Translations under genes and position numbers: made by a program
From: Alphaproteobacteria bacterium
GTDB taxonomy: Bacteria; Pseudomonadota; Alphaproteobacteria; Puniceispirillales; UBA1172
NCBI GenBank assembly: GCA_023259875.1
Contig: JALRFL010000071.1
Coordinates: forward strand, 1 to 26,901
Length of the DNA: 26,901 nt
Direction: 5' to 3'
Shown: piece after piece, positions 7,747 to 15,771 of the stretch
Layout: every line of letters starts with the position of its first letter
Numbering within the stretch: the stretch's first letter is position 1
The notes under the pieces: generated by a model
Database searches by the model: none
The model's input: the letters and a program-made list of their open reading frames with translations, nothing else
What the model was told of the DNA's origin: nothing

Positions 7747-8322
7747 ATGCTCCCCACCCCTCCCGGCTTTGCCAAAATCCTCAATGGGTTGATTTACGGG
7801 ATGCGTGTTGCCACCGCCCAAGTAAAAGCTGGAGAGACCAAAGATCATCCTCAAGATGTTCCGGCGGTATGGGATGCGCTGTGGGCCAGTTGGCTGATCT
7901 CATTGATGATTGGCGTGCCAATGCTTGGTCTTTGGGGAAGCCTTGAGCAGTTGGTGTCCTTTGTTATGGTGTCCCTTTTGATCACCATGCTCTATCCCAT
8001 TTTCAGTTATTATGTCTTGGCATGGCTTGGATTACACCAGCGTTACGCCCCCTTTATTATCACCATGACTTGGATCAATAATTTTAGGGAAGTGCTAGTT
8101 TTGGTGTTGGTGTTGATGTTTAGCTCGGCGGAACTTAACGGCTTGCTCATGATATTAACGCCTGTGGCATTCTGGATGCTTTGGGCATTCTGGCGTGGTG
8201 GCACACAGGCCTTGCACGCTAGTGGCTGGACTGGACTATTGATGCTTGCGCTTTTGATCACGGTTCATCTGATGGCCTATGTGCTGATGACCATTTCACA
8301 AGGCGGCAGTGTGACCACCTGA
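7747..8322 (+). CDS. Unrecognised integral membrane protein, about five helices
   Basis: I do not recognise this 191-residue protein. After an amphipathic N-terminal region (1-42) it has hydrophobic segments at about 45-63, 68-95, 114-126, 131-149 and 160-182, giving four or five membrane passes, with a polar C-terminus. The arrangement and size loosely resemble five-helix Yip1-type proteins, but no motif proves that. It starts four bases after dapE, implying co-transcription, and its TGA abuts the truA stop with no spacer (TGATCA). Codon use looks like its neighbours. A structure or envelope-maintenance role beside the DAP genes would be speculation. Confidence 0.8.
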   Translation: MLPTPPGFAKILNGLIYGMRVATAQVKAGETKDHPQDVPAVWDALWASWLISLMIGVPMLGLWGSLEQLVSFVMVSLLITMLYPIFSYYVLAWLGLHQRYAPFIITMTWINNFREVLVLVLVLMFSSAELNGLLMILTPVAFWMLWAFWRGGTQALHASGWTGLLMLALLITVHLMAYVLMTISQGGSVTT

Positions 8323-9072
8323 TCAAAACTCAGGATAACTGACCTTAGTCAAATATAGCCCTTCTGGGGGCGCGGTCTGGCCTGCCGCGGAACGGTCTCG
8401 CGCTTCTAATATCGCGCTGATATCGTCAGCTGTCCATTTCCCCTGACCTACCATGACTAACGATCCAGTGATATTGCGCACCTGATGATGCAGAAAAGAC
8501 CGCGCGGACACCGTTAGGATAATGTCTTCGCCATGCTGGTGAACATCTAGGGAATCGAGTGTGCGAACTGGACTACTGGCCTGACAATGGGTGGCACGAA
8601 AGCTGGTAAAATCATGCTTGCCGATGAGCCGTTTTGCCGCCTCTGCCATCGCTTCTATATCAAGGGGGTAAGGGAAGTGCCAAACGCGACCAGCTAGCAA
8701 CGCCGATGCAATTTTGCGCGGAAAAATACGATACCGATAAGAACGGCCAATAGCATCAAATCTGGCATGGGCATCATCCGGCACCTGCCGCGCGGAAATC
8801 ACTCTGATATCTGATGGCAAATGGGCATTTAAGGCCAATGGCAATTGGGCTTCGGCAAAACCGGATGGCAAATCACAATGCGCCACCTGACCTGTGGCAT
8901 GAACGCCAGCATCGGTGCGTCCGGCGCCTTGCATCAACACCTCTTGGCGTTGCCCTAGAATGGCACTAGCCGCGGTTTCCAGATGCTCTTGGATTGAGGG
9001 GCCGTTATTCTGGCGTTGCCAGCCCACATAACCGCCTCCATCATATTCTATGGTGATAAAATATCGCGGCAT
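8323..9072 (-). CDS. truA: tRNA pseudouridine(38-40) synthase
   Basis: TruA converts U38-U40 of the tRNA anticodon stem-loop to pseudouridine. The 249 residues have the expected N-terminus (RYFITIEYDGGGYVGWQRQ), the catalytic loop GAGRTDAGVHATGQVAH with the nucleophile Asp54, the RYRI segment, and the C-terminal SFLHHQVRNITGSLVMVG typical of TruA. It is the last gene of def-fmt-truA, starting three bases after the fmt stop. Its stop abuts the stop of the convergent membrane-protein gene. Confidence 0.97.
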   Translation of the reverse strand: MPRYFITIEYDGGGYVGWQRQNNGPSIQEHLETAASAILGQRQEVLMQGAGRTDAGVHATGQVAHCDLPSGFAEAQLPLALNAHLPSDIRVISARQVPDDAHARFDAIGRSYRYRIFPRKIASALLAGRVWHFPYPLDIEAMAEAAKRLIGKHDFTSFRATHCQASSPVRTLDSLDVHQHGEDIILTVSARSFLHHQVRNITGSLVMVGQGKWTADDISAILEARDRSAAGQTAPPEGLYLTKVSYPEF

Positions 9073-9075
9073 GGG

Positions 9076-10053
9076 TTACGCCTGCCTATCAAAAGGAACG
9101 ACATGATCGGGCATCGCATAACCATTGAGATAATCACGCCCAGACATTTTGGGCTTGCCAGCAGGCTTTAACAAAAGAACCTCAATCGCGCCATCAGCTG
9201 TTGCGATAACAGGCCCGCCATGTTTGCCTTTTCCTAAAAACTGTCCTGGCTTGCCTTTGCCTTCGGCGGCGCTGGCCGCAAGACAATTCAGCCGCTGGAG
9301 ATCGGCCTTATCTGATGGTCTTACCAGCATCCATGCTGCTGGAAATGGTGAAAACGCCCGAATCTGATTAAGGATGCTATCCTTATCCCTCGTGAAATCC
9401 AGCTCTGCCTCAGCGTCGGTGATTTTATGGGCATAGGTGGCGTTGGCATGATCTTGCGGCTTTGGGTTAGCGCGGCCTTGGATAAGCATTGGGATCGCCT
9501 CGCCTAGGGCTATGGCTGTCAGATCAGCCAGATCATCATGCAGTTGCCCCATGGTATCATCATCCGCAATCTGTCGCCGTTTTTCTAATATCACTGGGCC
9601 GGTATCCAAGCCTTTTTCCATCATCATCACGGACACACCCGTTTCCTTATCCCCGGCGGCGATAGCCCGGTGGATAGGCGCGGCCCCTCGCCAGCGCGGC
9701 AAAAGCGACGCATGCCCATTAACCGCCCCAAAGCGCGGCAAATGCAACACTTGTTCAGGCAGGATCAGCCCATAGGCCACAACCACCAGCAAATCGGGTT
9801 CAAGCGCCGCTAATTCTGTTATTGCCTCAGTATCAAATCGCGTGGGGGTTTTGACAGGAATGCCAAGATCATCAGCCGCCACATGGACAGGTTGCGGCGA
9901 CAAACGCATCCCTCGGCCTTTTGGTCTTGGCGGCTGGCAATAAACGGCAACAACATCATAATTTTCGGCCAATATACGCAGGCTGGGCACAGCAAAATCT
10001 GGCGTTCCCATGAACACTATTCGCGGTGAGGTAGCTTTATTCCTCGCGTTCAA
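9076..10053 (-). CDS. fmt: Methionyl-tRNA formyltransferase (TTG start)
   Basis: Fmt formylates initiator Met-tRNA with 10-formyl-tetrahydrofolate. Its 325 residues show RIVFMGTPDFAVPSL (11-25), VVVAYGLILP, the folate/active-site stretch NGHASLLPRWRGAAPI (N112, H114) and the catalytic GLDTGPV (D150), then a C-terminal OB-like tRNA-binding domain. Residue 113 is Gly where many homologues have Val or Leu; the catalytic residues are intact. The reading frame begins at TTG (10053), supported by AAGGA eight bases upstream and by the usual short lead before RIVFMG; no closer in-frame ATG precedes the motif. It overlaps the end of def by 17 bases. Confidence 0.96.
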   Translation of the reverse strand: MNARNKATSPRIVFMGTPDFAVPSLRILAENYDVVAVYCQPPRPKGRGMRLSPQPVHVAADDLGIPVKTPTRFDTEAITELAALEPDLLVVVAYGLILPEQVLHLPRFGAVNGHASLLPRWRGAAPIHRAIAAGDKETGVSVMMMEKGLDTGPVILEKRRQIADDDTMGQLHDDLADLTAIALGEAIPMLIQGRANPKPQDHANATYAHKITDAEAELDFTRDKDSILNQIRAFSPFPAAWMLVRPSDKADLQRLNCLAASAAEGKGKPGQFLGKGKHGGPVIATADGAIEVLLLKPAGKPKMSGRDYLNGYAMPDHVVPFDRQA

Positions 10054-10558
10054 ACCGAGCTTCCTTGGTCATTTTACGAATAATCATATCGCGTTTGACC
10101 CGTGACAAGTAATCAATAAACAATCGGCCATTTAAGTGATCAATCTCATGCTGGACACAAGCCGCCAATAGCCCTGTCGCCTGCATCTCTTGCTGAACAC
10201 CATCTGCATCCAAATATCGCACGGTTACCCTTGCCGGACGCGTAACTTCACCCCGATATCCGGGTATCGAAAGGCAACCTTCTTCCATGCTGGCCATGTC
10301 ATCAGATGCGTCAATAATTTCAGGGTTAGCCATTTTCCAGATCACCGGATCAGAATCGTCTTCGTCACTGCAATCCATGACAATCACACGCGTCGATAGG
10401 CCGATTTGCGGCGCGGCAAGCCCCAAACCGTGTTCTTCACGCATCGTATCTACCATATCATCCATCAACTGGCGTACCGCGTCCGTGACTGTCGCCACTG
10501 GTGAAGCCACCTGCCGCAACACAGGATCAGGAAGAATGGAAAGAGGTTTTGCCGTCAT
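10037..10558 (-). CDS. def: Peptide deformylase
   Basis: This metalloenzyme removes N-formyl from nascent proteins, the counterpart of fmt. The three family motifs are present: GLGLAAPQIG (44-53), EEGCLSIPG (92-100, with metal-ligand Cys95) and QHEIDHLNG (136-144, HEXXH). I chose ATG 10558 (MTAKPLSILPDP, 173 residues) because AGGAG lies eight bases upstream and the family starts close to the I-x-PDP-x-LR motif. An in-frame ATG at 10591 would add 11 residues without a good ribosome-binding site. It heads the def-fmt-truA operon and is divergent from rmuC. Confidence 0.96.
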   Translation of the reverse strand: MTAKPLSILPDPVLRQVASPVATVTDAVRQLMDDMVDTMREEHGLGLAAPQIGLSTRVIVMDCSDEDDSDPVIWKMANPEIIDASDDMASMEEGCLSIPGYRGEVTRPARVTVRYLDADGVQQEMQATGLLAACVQHEIDHLNGRLFIDYLSRVKRDMIIRKMTKEARFEREE

Positions 10559-10660
10559 GGCGTTTGCTCCTGATAATAAATCTCTTGCCATTGGGGTAAA
10601 AGAACCGTCACATTAGGTCAAGACCCAAATGCTCTGAAAGACTATCATAGAGAAGGTTTC

Positions 10661-11755
10661 ATGGATCCGCTTGTCCTTATTATGCTTATTGTTGGTATCG
10701 CTGTTGGCATTGGCGCGGCGCTAGTCTTGCGCCGACCATCGGCCGCAAGCGATCAAACCGGCTTAGCGGAACTCAAAGGGCAACTCGAAGCCATCAGCCA
10801 AACCACCGCCACCCTTCAGAACAATATGATCAACAGTTTTCAGACGCATCAACAAACCTTGAACGAAACCTTGCGCCAGCAGGCCGAGACGACCAGCATA
10901 AAGCTTGGTAACCTCAACGAAAGGCTGGCGGTGATTGATCGCGCTCAAGATCAACTGAAAGCCTTGTCGCTTCAAACCACCAGACTCGAAAATGTGCTGG
11001 CGAACAATCAGGCGCGTGGGGCATATGGCGAGATTCAACTGGAAAATCTGATTTCACAGATGTTGCCGTCAAGCGCTTATTCCTTTCAGCATAGCCTGCC
11101 CAATAACCGGCGCGCGGATTGTTTATTGCAACTGCCTAATCCGCCGGGGCCGATTGCGATTGATGCCAAATTTCCACTCGAATCTTGGTACGCTTTAGGC
11201 CAAGCCAAAGATGATGACGAAAAGGCAAGAGCACGCAAAGCCCTAGAAGCGGCCTTAATAAAACATGTAACCGATATCTCAGAGCGCTATATCATCCCCG
11301 GTCATACCGCCGAAAGCGCGTTAATGTTCGTCCCATCTGAGGCGATTTACGCCGAACTCCACAGCCATCTCTCTAAGGCACTGGATATCAGTTTTACCAA
11401 ACGGGTCTATGTCGTCTCGCCGACTACGCTGATGGCTATCCTTAATACTGTTCGCGCCGTGTTAAGAGATGTTCGGATGCGCCAACAAGCGGCCTTTATT
11501 CAGGAACAGGTGGGCAAATTGCTTAAAGATATTGAACGCCTGAATGATCGTGTCGGCAAACTTGACCGTCATTTCCACCTCGCCCAACAGGATATTGATG
11601 ATATCAGCAAATCCACCCGTGCCATCACCCGAACAGGTGAAAAAATTGAACAGATCGAAACCGATGATGCAAAGGGCTCATCCCCCTCATCACTTTCTGG
11701 CGACACCAATGATCTGATCACACCACCAGACAGAACACCCAACCCAAATCAATAA
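10661..11755 (+). CDS. rmuC: RmuC-family DNA recombination protein
   Basis: This 364-residue RmuC homologue belongs to a family with a restriction-endonuclease-like fold, linked in E. coli to limiting inversions at short inverted repeats; its biochemistry is poorly defined. An N-terminal membrane anchor (about residues 4-24) leads to a glutamine-rich coiled coil (about 35-115). The RmuC core starts at RGAYGEIQLENLI and includes NRRADCLLQLP, IAIDAKFPLESWYAL, SALMFVPSEAIYAEL and VYVVSPTTLMAIL. A second coiled coil and a polar, low-complexity tail follow. AGAAGG precedes the start. It stands alone between divergent def and convergent recR. Confidence 0.93.
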   Translation: MDPLVLIMLIVGIAVGIGAALVLRRPSAASDQTGLAELKGQLEAISQTTATLQNNMINSFQTHQQTLNETLRQQAETTSIKLGNLNERLAVIDRAQDQLKALSLQTTRLENVLANNQARGAYGEIQLENLISQMLPSSAYSFQHSLPNNRRADCLLQLPNPPGPIAIDAKFPLESWYALGQAKDDDEKARARKALEAALIKHVTDISERYIIPGHTAESALMFVPSEAIYAELHSHLSKALDISFTKRVYVVSPTTLMAILNTVRAVLRDVRMRQQAAFIQEQVGKLLKDIERLNDRVGKLDRHFHLAQQDIDDISKSTRAITRTGEKIEQIETDDAKGSSPSSLSGDTNDLITPPDRTPNPNQ

Positions 11756-11756
11756 C

Positions 11757-11772
11757 GATGGTTATCACCGTC
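11757..11772. terminator. Candidate bidirectional hairpin between rmuC and recR
   Basis: GATGGT (11757-11762) and ACCGTC (11767-11772) pair over six base pairs (one G-T wobble) around TATC. It fills the 15-base gap between two convergent genes and includes the recR stop codon. T-rich flanks are short on both strands, so any termination activity is probably weak. Confidence 0.4.
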
Positions 11773-12364
11773 AGATTTGCTGGCGCGCTTTCATAGCTTG
11801 GGCCAAGGTGCCGTCATCCAGATAATCCAACTCACCGCCAACTGGCACACCATGGGCAAGACGCGTGATTTTGGCAGAATGGCCTGCCAGCCGATCTGCG
11901 ATAAAATGGGCTGTGGCCTGTCCGTCAACGGTCGCGGATAAGGCTAAGATGACCTCTTCGATGTCATCATTGCGCACGCGTTCCACCAAATAATCTACCC
12001 GCAACGCATCAGGGCCAATCCCATCAATGGCACTAAGCACACCGCCAAGAACATGATAGCGACCAGAAAACACCGCCGCCCGTTCCATGGCCCAAAGATC
12101 AGCAACATTTTCAACAATACATAGCCGCCCATTACCACGGTTTGAATCCTGACAAATGCCGCAAAGATTATTCATATCCAGATTGCCACATTCTGTGCAT
12201 CGCCGAATGGCATGAGAAACCGCAAGCATTTCTTCGGCAAGCGGCAACATTTGGCTGTCCCGATTATTTATTAAATGAAGCGCGGCGCGGCGTGCCGATC
12301 TTGGGCCAAGCCCCGGCAAGCGCGCTAGGCGTTTAATCAATTGTTCAATGGGGTTGATTGTCAT
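11771..12364 (-). CDS. recR: Recombination mediator RecR
   Basis: RecR works with RecF/RecO to load RecA on SSB-coated gapped DNA. The 197-residue protein has the N-terminal HhH region (LARLPGLGPRSARRAALHL, 13-31), a four-cysteine zinc finger (C56, C59, C68, C71 in CTECGNLDMNNLCGIC), a Toprim domain from about residue 81 (LCIVENVADLWAMER), and the C-terminal GVPVGGELDYLDDGTLAQA. Length matches the family. It follows ybaB in the conserved dnaX-ybaB-recR order, with a 66-base spacer holding no other obvious feature. Confidence 0.98.
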   Translation of the reverse strand: MTINPIEQLIKRLARLPGLGPRSARRAALHLINNRDSQMLPLAEEMLAVSHAIRRCTECGNLDMNNLCGICQDSNRGNGRLCIVENVADLWAMERAAVFSGRYHVLGGVLSAIDGIGPDALRVDYLVERVRNDDIEEVILALSATVDGQATAHFIADRLAGHSAKITRLAHGVPVGGELDYLDDGTLAQAMKARQQI

Positions 12365-12430
12365 GCCACCTGCTTCATTTAACTATATCCCTCATGCTTG
12401 GGCATTATCACTCACATCACAGCGTTAAGA

Positions 12431-12763
12431 TCACAAAGGCAGATCAAGTCCCGGCGGTAAGGGCAAATCACCTGTTACCTCTTTCATACGCTCCGCTTTG
12501 ATAGCAGCGGCTTTGTCTTGGGCATCACGCGTTGCAACAACGATTAAATCTTCTAGCATCCGGATATCATCAGCCTGATTGGCTCCGGCGGCATCGGGGT
12601 GAATGCGAATAGAAATGATCCGGCCATCGCCTGTCACCTCGACTTGGATAACGCCGCCTGCCGCCTCACCCTTACAGACGATTTCAGCCAATTCTTGTTT
12701 AACTTCAGCAAGCTTATTTTGGGCTTCTTTGGCTTTTTTTAACATTGAGGCAAAGTTACGCAT
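12431..12763 (-). CDS. Nucleoid-associated protein, YbaB/EbfC family
   Basis: This small DNA-binding protein forms tweezer-like homodimers. I place the start at ATG 12763, giving 110 residues beginning MRNFASMLKKAKEAQ, which matches the family's usual 100-110 residues. The longer open frame to 12835 adds 24 arginine-rich residues that are simply the dnaX 3' end read in another frame. Typical features are the KKAKEAQ-KLAEVKQEL helix, GVIQVEVTGDGRI, and LEDLIVVATRDAQDKAAA. The ATG overlaps the dnaX stop by eight bases (12756-12763), with AAGG upstream inside dnaX. Confidence 0.93.
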   Translation of the reverse strand: MRNFASMLKKAKEAQNKLAEVKQELAEIVCKGEAAGGVIQVEVTGDGRIISIRIHPDAAGANQADDIRMLEDLIVVATRDAQDKAAAIKAERMKEVTGDLPLPPGLDLPL

Positions 12764-14636
12764 GATCCGCCGCCTTATCATCACGCGCCGCTTGCTCTTG
12801 GGGCGCGTCTTCATCCGTGTGATCATCATCAACACTAATCATTCCCGTCAAGGGCATGATGCTATGGATATCTGCCCCGGGAAATGTGGTCATGGCCTCT
12901 TTCACCATAGGGTCTCGCAGCAGCCTCTCTTTTATCTCGGCTTTGGCCTTGGCGTCGAGTTCATCTAGCGTATCACCACCATCCGCTGAGGTTACTGAGA
13001 CCGTCCACCTAATCCCTGTCCACCGGCTGAGGCAATTGCCAATCTTGCCCGGCACAGTTTCGTCTAATTTGGGATCGGCAGAAAACTCAAACCGTCCGGG
13101 TTTAATCAGCACGGGTTTAATCCGTGTGGTCAGAAGCCCTGAGAGAATCAATTCCCCTTGGTCTTCAAATAGCCTCACCATATCGCGGATATTTTCAGGA
13201 ATCGGGAGGCTGACAGGATCATCCGCCTCTATGATAGGTGGGGCAAGTGGCGGCGCATCATCTGCTCTGCCCCTATCCGCATCATCGTGAGATAACGCCA
13301 TATTGCTTTGGATTGATGGGGCGATAGCAGGGGAAGCGATAGGGCTATCAGGTAAGTCCTGTTCCGATTGGAGCTTTGCTGTATCTGTAGGTTGAGGGGC
13401 ATGAGACGGGGCAGTCTGTGGGGATGGCGAGGCCGAAAAATCACTCACCGGAATGTCTTTGAGTTTGCGCACCAAATCTCCTGGCGTTGGCATATTTGCC
13501 ATATAGGCAAGCCGGATCAACACCATATCCGCCGCCGCATGAGGTTGCGGCGCTAAGTTGACTTCGGCATGGCCTTTAAGCATCACCTGCCAAGCCCTTG
13601 CAAGCCGTGAAATGGCAACCTTCTGACCTAAAGCGGTCAAGGCCTCACTTTCAGCATCTGGCAAATCCGATAGCGTTCCCCCTGCGGCTTGGCGGCTGGC
13701 CAAATGGATAAAATCAAGCATATCCGCCATGACCATAACAGGCTCTGCCCCACTTTTGACGGCGCCAGCAAGGCCATCTAGCGCGCCCTTTACATCCCCC
13801 ATCAAAGCCGCAGAAATGATATGAATAGCATCCATGCGACCTGCCTGACCCAACATGGCGGCGACCGCGGCATCGGTTATCGTATCACTGGTAAGAGCCG
13901 CGGCTTGATCCAACAAAGACAACGCATCTCTGACGGAGCCCTCCGCCGCCCTTGCCAGACGCAGTAACGCCGTTTCATCAATGGTGATGGCTTCTTTGTC
14001 TGCAATGGATTTGAGATGGCCAGCCATCATATCCACCGGAACACGGCGCAGATCAAAACGCTGACAGCGTGATAGCACCGTGACTGGCACTTTTCTAATC
14101 TCTGTTGTGGCAAAAACAAACTTAACCGCTTCTGGGGGTTCTTCTAGCGTTTTGAGAAGCGCATTAAATGCGCTTTTCGACAACATATGCACTTCATCAA
14201 TGATATAAACCTTAAACCGCGCAGAAAGCGGTGCATAATGCACGCCCTCAATGATCTCTCTGACATCATCAACGCCAGTGTTGCTGGCGGCGTCCATTTC
14301 TAGCACATCAACATGACGACCTTCGGCAATTCCCTGACAATGGGTACAAACCCCGCAAGGTTTTAAAGTCGGCTTGCCATGACCATCAGCGCCAATGCAA
14401 TTTAATCCCTTGGCAATAATTCGTGCGGTGGTGGTTTTGCCAATGCCACGAAGTCCGGTAAGGATAAACGCATGAGCCAGTCGCCCCATTTCAAGCGCAT
14501 TGCTAAGGGTCTGAACTAGACTTTCCTGACCAATAAGCTCATCAACCGTATTGGGGCGATACTTTCTGGCCAGCACACGATAAGTGGCCGAGGCCGCAAC
14601 AGCGTTTTGATCCTTAGATGGGGTCTCTTGTGGCAT
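12756..14636 (-). CDS. dnaX: DNA polymerase III subunits tau/gamma
   Basis: This 626-residue clamp-loader ATPase assembles the polymerase III holoenzyme. Residues 20-30 (RVLARKYRPNT) open the AAA+ module. Walker A is GLRGIGKT (61-68), a zinc module uses C80, C94, C97 and C100, the Walker B is IIDEVHML (145-152), and the sensor/arginine-finger region is LSRCQRFD (188-195). A Pro/Ala-rich linker follows (about 395-470) before the tau C-terminal polymerase-binding domain and an acidic end. I found no run of six or more A on the coding strand, so the A-rich frameshift heptamer that makes gamma in E. coli is absent. It lies between the SRP RNA gene and ybaB. Confidence 0.97.
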   Translation of the reverse strand: MPQETPSKDQNAVAASATYRVLARKYRPNTVDELIGQESLVQTLSNALEMGRLAHAFILTGLRGIGKTTTARIIAKGLNCIGADGHGKPTLKPCGVCTHCQGIAEGRHVDVLEMDAASNTGVDDVREIIEGVHYAPLSARFKVYIIDEVHMLSKSAFNALLKTLEEPPEAVKFVFATTEIRKVPVTVLSRCQRFDLRRVPVDMMAGHLKSIADKEAITIDETALLRLARAAEGSVRDALSLLDQAAALTSDTITDAAVAAMLGQAGRMDAIHIISAALMGDVKGALDGLAGAVKSGAEPVMVMADMLDFIHLASRQAAGGTLSDLPDAESEALTALGQKVAISRLARAWQVMLKGHAEVNLAPQPHAAADMVLIRLAYMANMPTPGDLVRKLKDIPVSDFSASPSPQTAPSHAPQPTDTAKLQSEQDLPDSPIASPAIAPSIQSNMALSHDDADRGRADDAPPLAPPIIEADDPVSLPIPENIRDMVRLFEDQGELILSGLLTTRIKPVLIKPGRFEFSADPKLDETVPGKIGNCLSRWTGIRWTVSVTSADGGDTLDELDAKAKAEIKERLLRDPMVKEAMTTFPGADIHSIMPLTGMISVDDDHTDEDAPQEQAARDDKAADHA

Positions 14637-14690
14637 CGCTCACTTGGATAATTGGCTTGGTTGCGTTGATCTTAGTGCTAATCCATCAGC

Positions 14691-14780
14691 GGAAGACTGA
14701 GCGACCCGATCGAGCCATGCTTTGGCTGCTTCCTTTCGGACCTGACCGGTTAAACAGGGTGACCGTCCACCCAGCCTTCC
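14691..14780 (-). ncRNA. ffs: Signal recognition particle RNA (4.5S type)
   Basis: Read on the minus strand, this stretch contains GGTCAGGTCCGAAAGGAAGC followed by AGCCAAAGCA, the almost invariant Ffh-binding core of bacterial small SRP RNA, with a GAAA tetraloop where E. coli has GGAA. The ends pair: GGAAG-G-CTGGGTG at the 5' side (from 14780) with CGCTCAG-T-CTTCC at the 3' side (to 14691) gives a 13-bp closing stem including G-U pairs. The inner ACCC/GGGT pair continues it. The roughly 90-nt rod fits the Alu-less bacterial form. The RNA binds Ffh to target nascent membrane proteins. Neighbours dnaX-ybaB-recR match the Bacillus scr-dnaX-yaaK-recR order. Exact ends are inferred from pairing. 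Confidence 0.95.
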
Positions 14781-14787
14781 TTCTTCT

Positions 14788-14816
14788 TGTATGGGATATT
14801 CTTACCGAAAGCGCAA
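14788..14816 (-). promoter_or_regulatory. ffs: Candidate promoter of the SRP RNA gene
   Basis: On the minus strand TTGCGC (14811-14816), a 17-base spacer and CATACA (14788-14793) place a start seven bases downstream at 14780, exactly where the SRP RNA closing stem begins. The -10 box is poor (3 of 6), so support comes mostly from geometry. It sits between the pheA stop and the RNA. Confidence 0.45.
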
Positions 14817-14839
14817 GCCCTCGCATGAGGATTATCAGC

Positions 14840-15721
14840 TTAGATGTTCTGATATCTGGCGGCGCCTGCCGGATAACAGCCTAAAATATTCACCGCGTCC
14901 TTTGGGCAATAAAATTGCAATTCTTCTAAAGCGTTTTGAAAAGCCTCACTATGAATATGGGTTTCCGCATCAATATAGAATTGGGCGGCGGTGAAATGGC
15001 CGTCAAGCATATAGCTTTCAAGTTTGGTCAAATTAATGCCATTTGTCGCAAAACCGCCAAGAGCTTTATATAATGCCGCAGGCACTGAGCGGAGGCGAAA
15101 AATTAATGTTGTGATGGCCGGAGCGGAGATATCCACAGGATAGCTGGGCGTCCGAGACATAATCAACATTCGGGTAGTATTCGTGTCGGCATCTTCCATT
15201 TTTGCTTTGAGAACATCCAAGCCATAGATTTCTGCCGCCAGAGATGACGCAATCGCCCCGACTGAGGGGTCTCCGATTTCTGCCACTTCTGCCGCCGCGC
15301 CTGCGGTATCTGGATGAATGATGCGCTGAAGACCCAACTGCCTAAGCGCTTTTCGGCATTGGGCTAGGCCTTGAGCATGACTTTTGACCGCGGTTAATTG
15401 TTCAAGCTTTGTGCCTTTGACGCCCAACAGATGATGATTCACAGGCTGAAAATGCTCACCCGTGATAGAAAGCCCTGATGATGGCAACAGATGGTGGATA
15501 TCGGCCACACGCCCAGCGACAGAGTTTTCTACTGGCACCATGGCAAGTCCAGCCTCACCATCAACCACGGCCTGAAGCATATCTTCAAAAGACGGGCAGG
15601 CCAATGTCTCTAGTTCAGGAAAACAGTTGCGGCAAGCCAAATGCGAATATGCCCCCGGTATCCCTTGATAAGCGATAGGCAGGCCAGAGATAGGATCAGA
15701 TGGTGTTGAGGATGAAGCCAT
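14840..15721 (-). CDS. pheA: Prephenate dehydratase (with ACT domain)
   Basis: This 293-residue enzyme converts prephenate to phenylpyruvate in phenylalanine synthesis. The PDT domain shows AYQGIPGAYSHLA (17-29), AMVPVENSVAGRV (60-72), HAQGLAQC (115-122) and the catalytic-region NTTRMLIM (181-188; many homologues have TRF). An ACT regulatory domain occupies about 201-280, with NGINLTKLESYMLDG, suggesting allosteric control by phenylalanine. There is no chorismate mutase domain, so this is the monofunctional type. It lies 50 bases downstream of kdsB (gap counted between coding ends), in the same direction. Confidence 0.96.
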   Translation of the reverse strand: MASSSTPSDPISGLPIAYQGIPGAYSHLACRNCFPELETLACPSFEDMLQAVVDGEAGLAMVPVENSVAGRVADIHHLLPSSGLSITGEHFQPVNHHLLGVKGTKLEQLTAVKSHAQGLAQCRKALRQLGLQRIIHPDTAGAAAEVAEIGDPSVGAIASSLAAEIYGLDVLKAKMEDADTNTTRMLIMSRTPSYPVDISAPAITTLIFRLRSVPAALYKALGGFATNGINLTKLESYMLDGHFTAAQFYIDAETHIHSEAFQNALEELQFYCPKDAVNILGCYPAGAARYQNI

Positions 15722-15771
15722 GGGTATAATCGGTGCTTTGGGTTAATCTCGCCCATTAAAAACAGGGCAGG

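Noticed and set aside
10616..10625. GGTCAAGACC palindrome giving a TTGACC -35 box facing def
   Set aside because: No acceptable -10 box at 15-19 bases spacing, so I did not list it as a promoter.
12734..12740. Run of seven A on the minus strand near the dnaX end, as a frameshift site
   Set aside because: It lies after the dnaX stop, inside ybaB (codons for LKKA), so it cannot act on dnaX.
12764..12835. 24-residue N-terminal extension of the YbaB protein
   Set aside because: The Arg/Met-rich extension is dnaX sequence in another frame. The family starts at MRNFASMLKKAKE, and an AAGG precedes that ATG.
12856..13290. 144-codon plus-strand ORF opposite dnaX
   Set aside because: Ser-rich shadow of the dnaX linker and C-terminal region with no motif.
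14618..14884. 88-codon plus-strand ORF with a hydrophobic N-terminus in the dnaX-pheA gap
   Set aside because: It covers the SRP RNA core and both gene ends. Its sequence is fully explained by the RNA and flanking genes, and it has no good ribosome-binding site.
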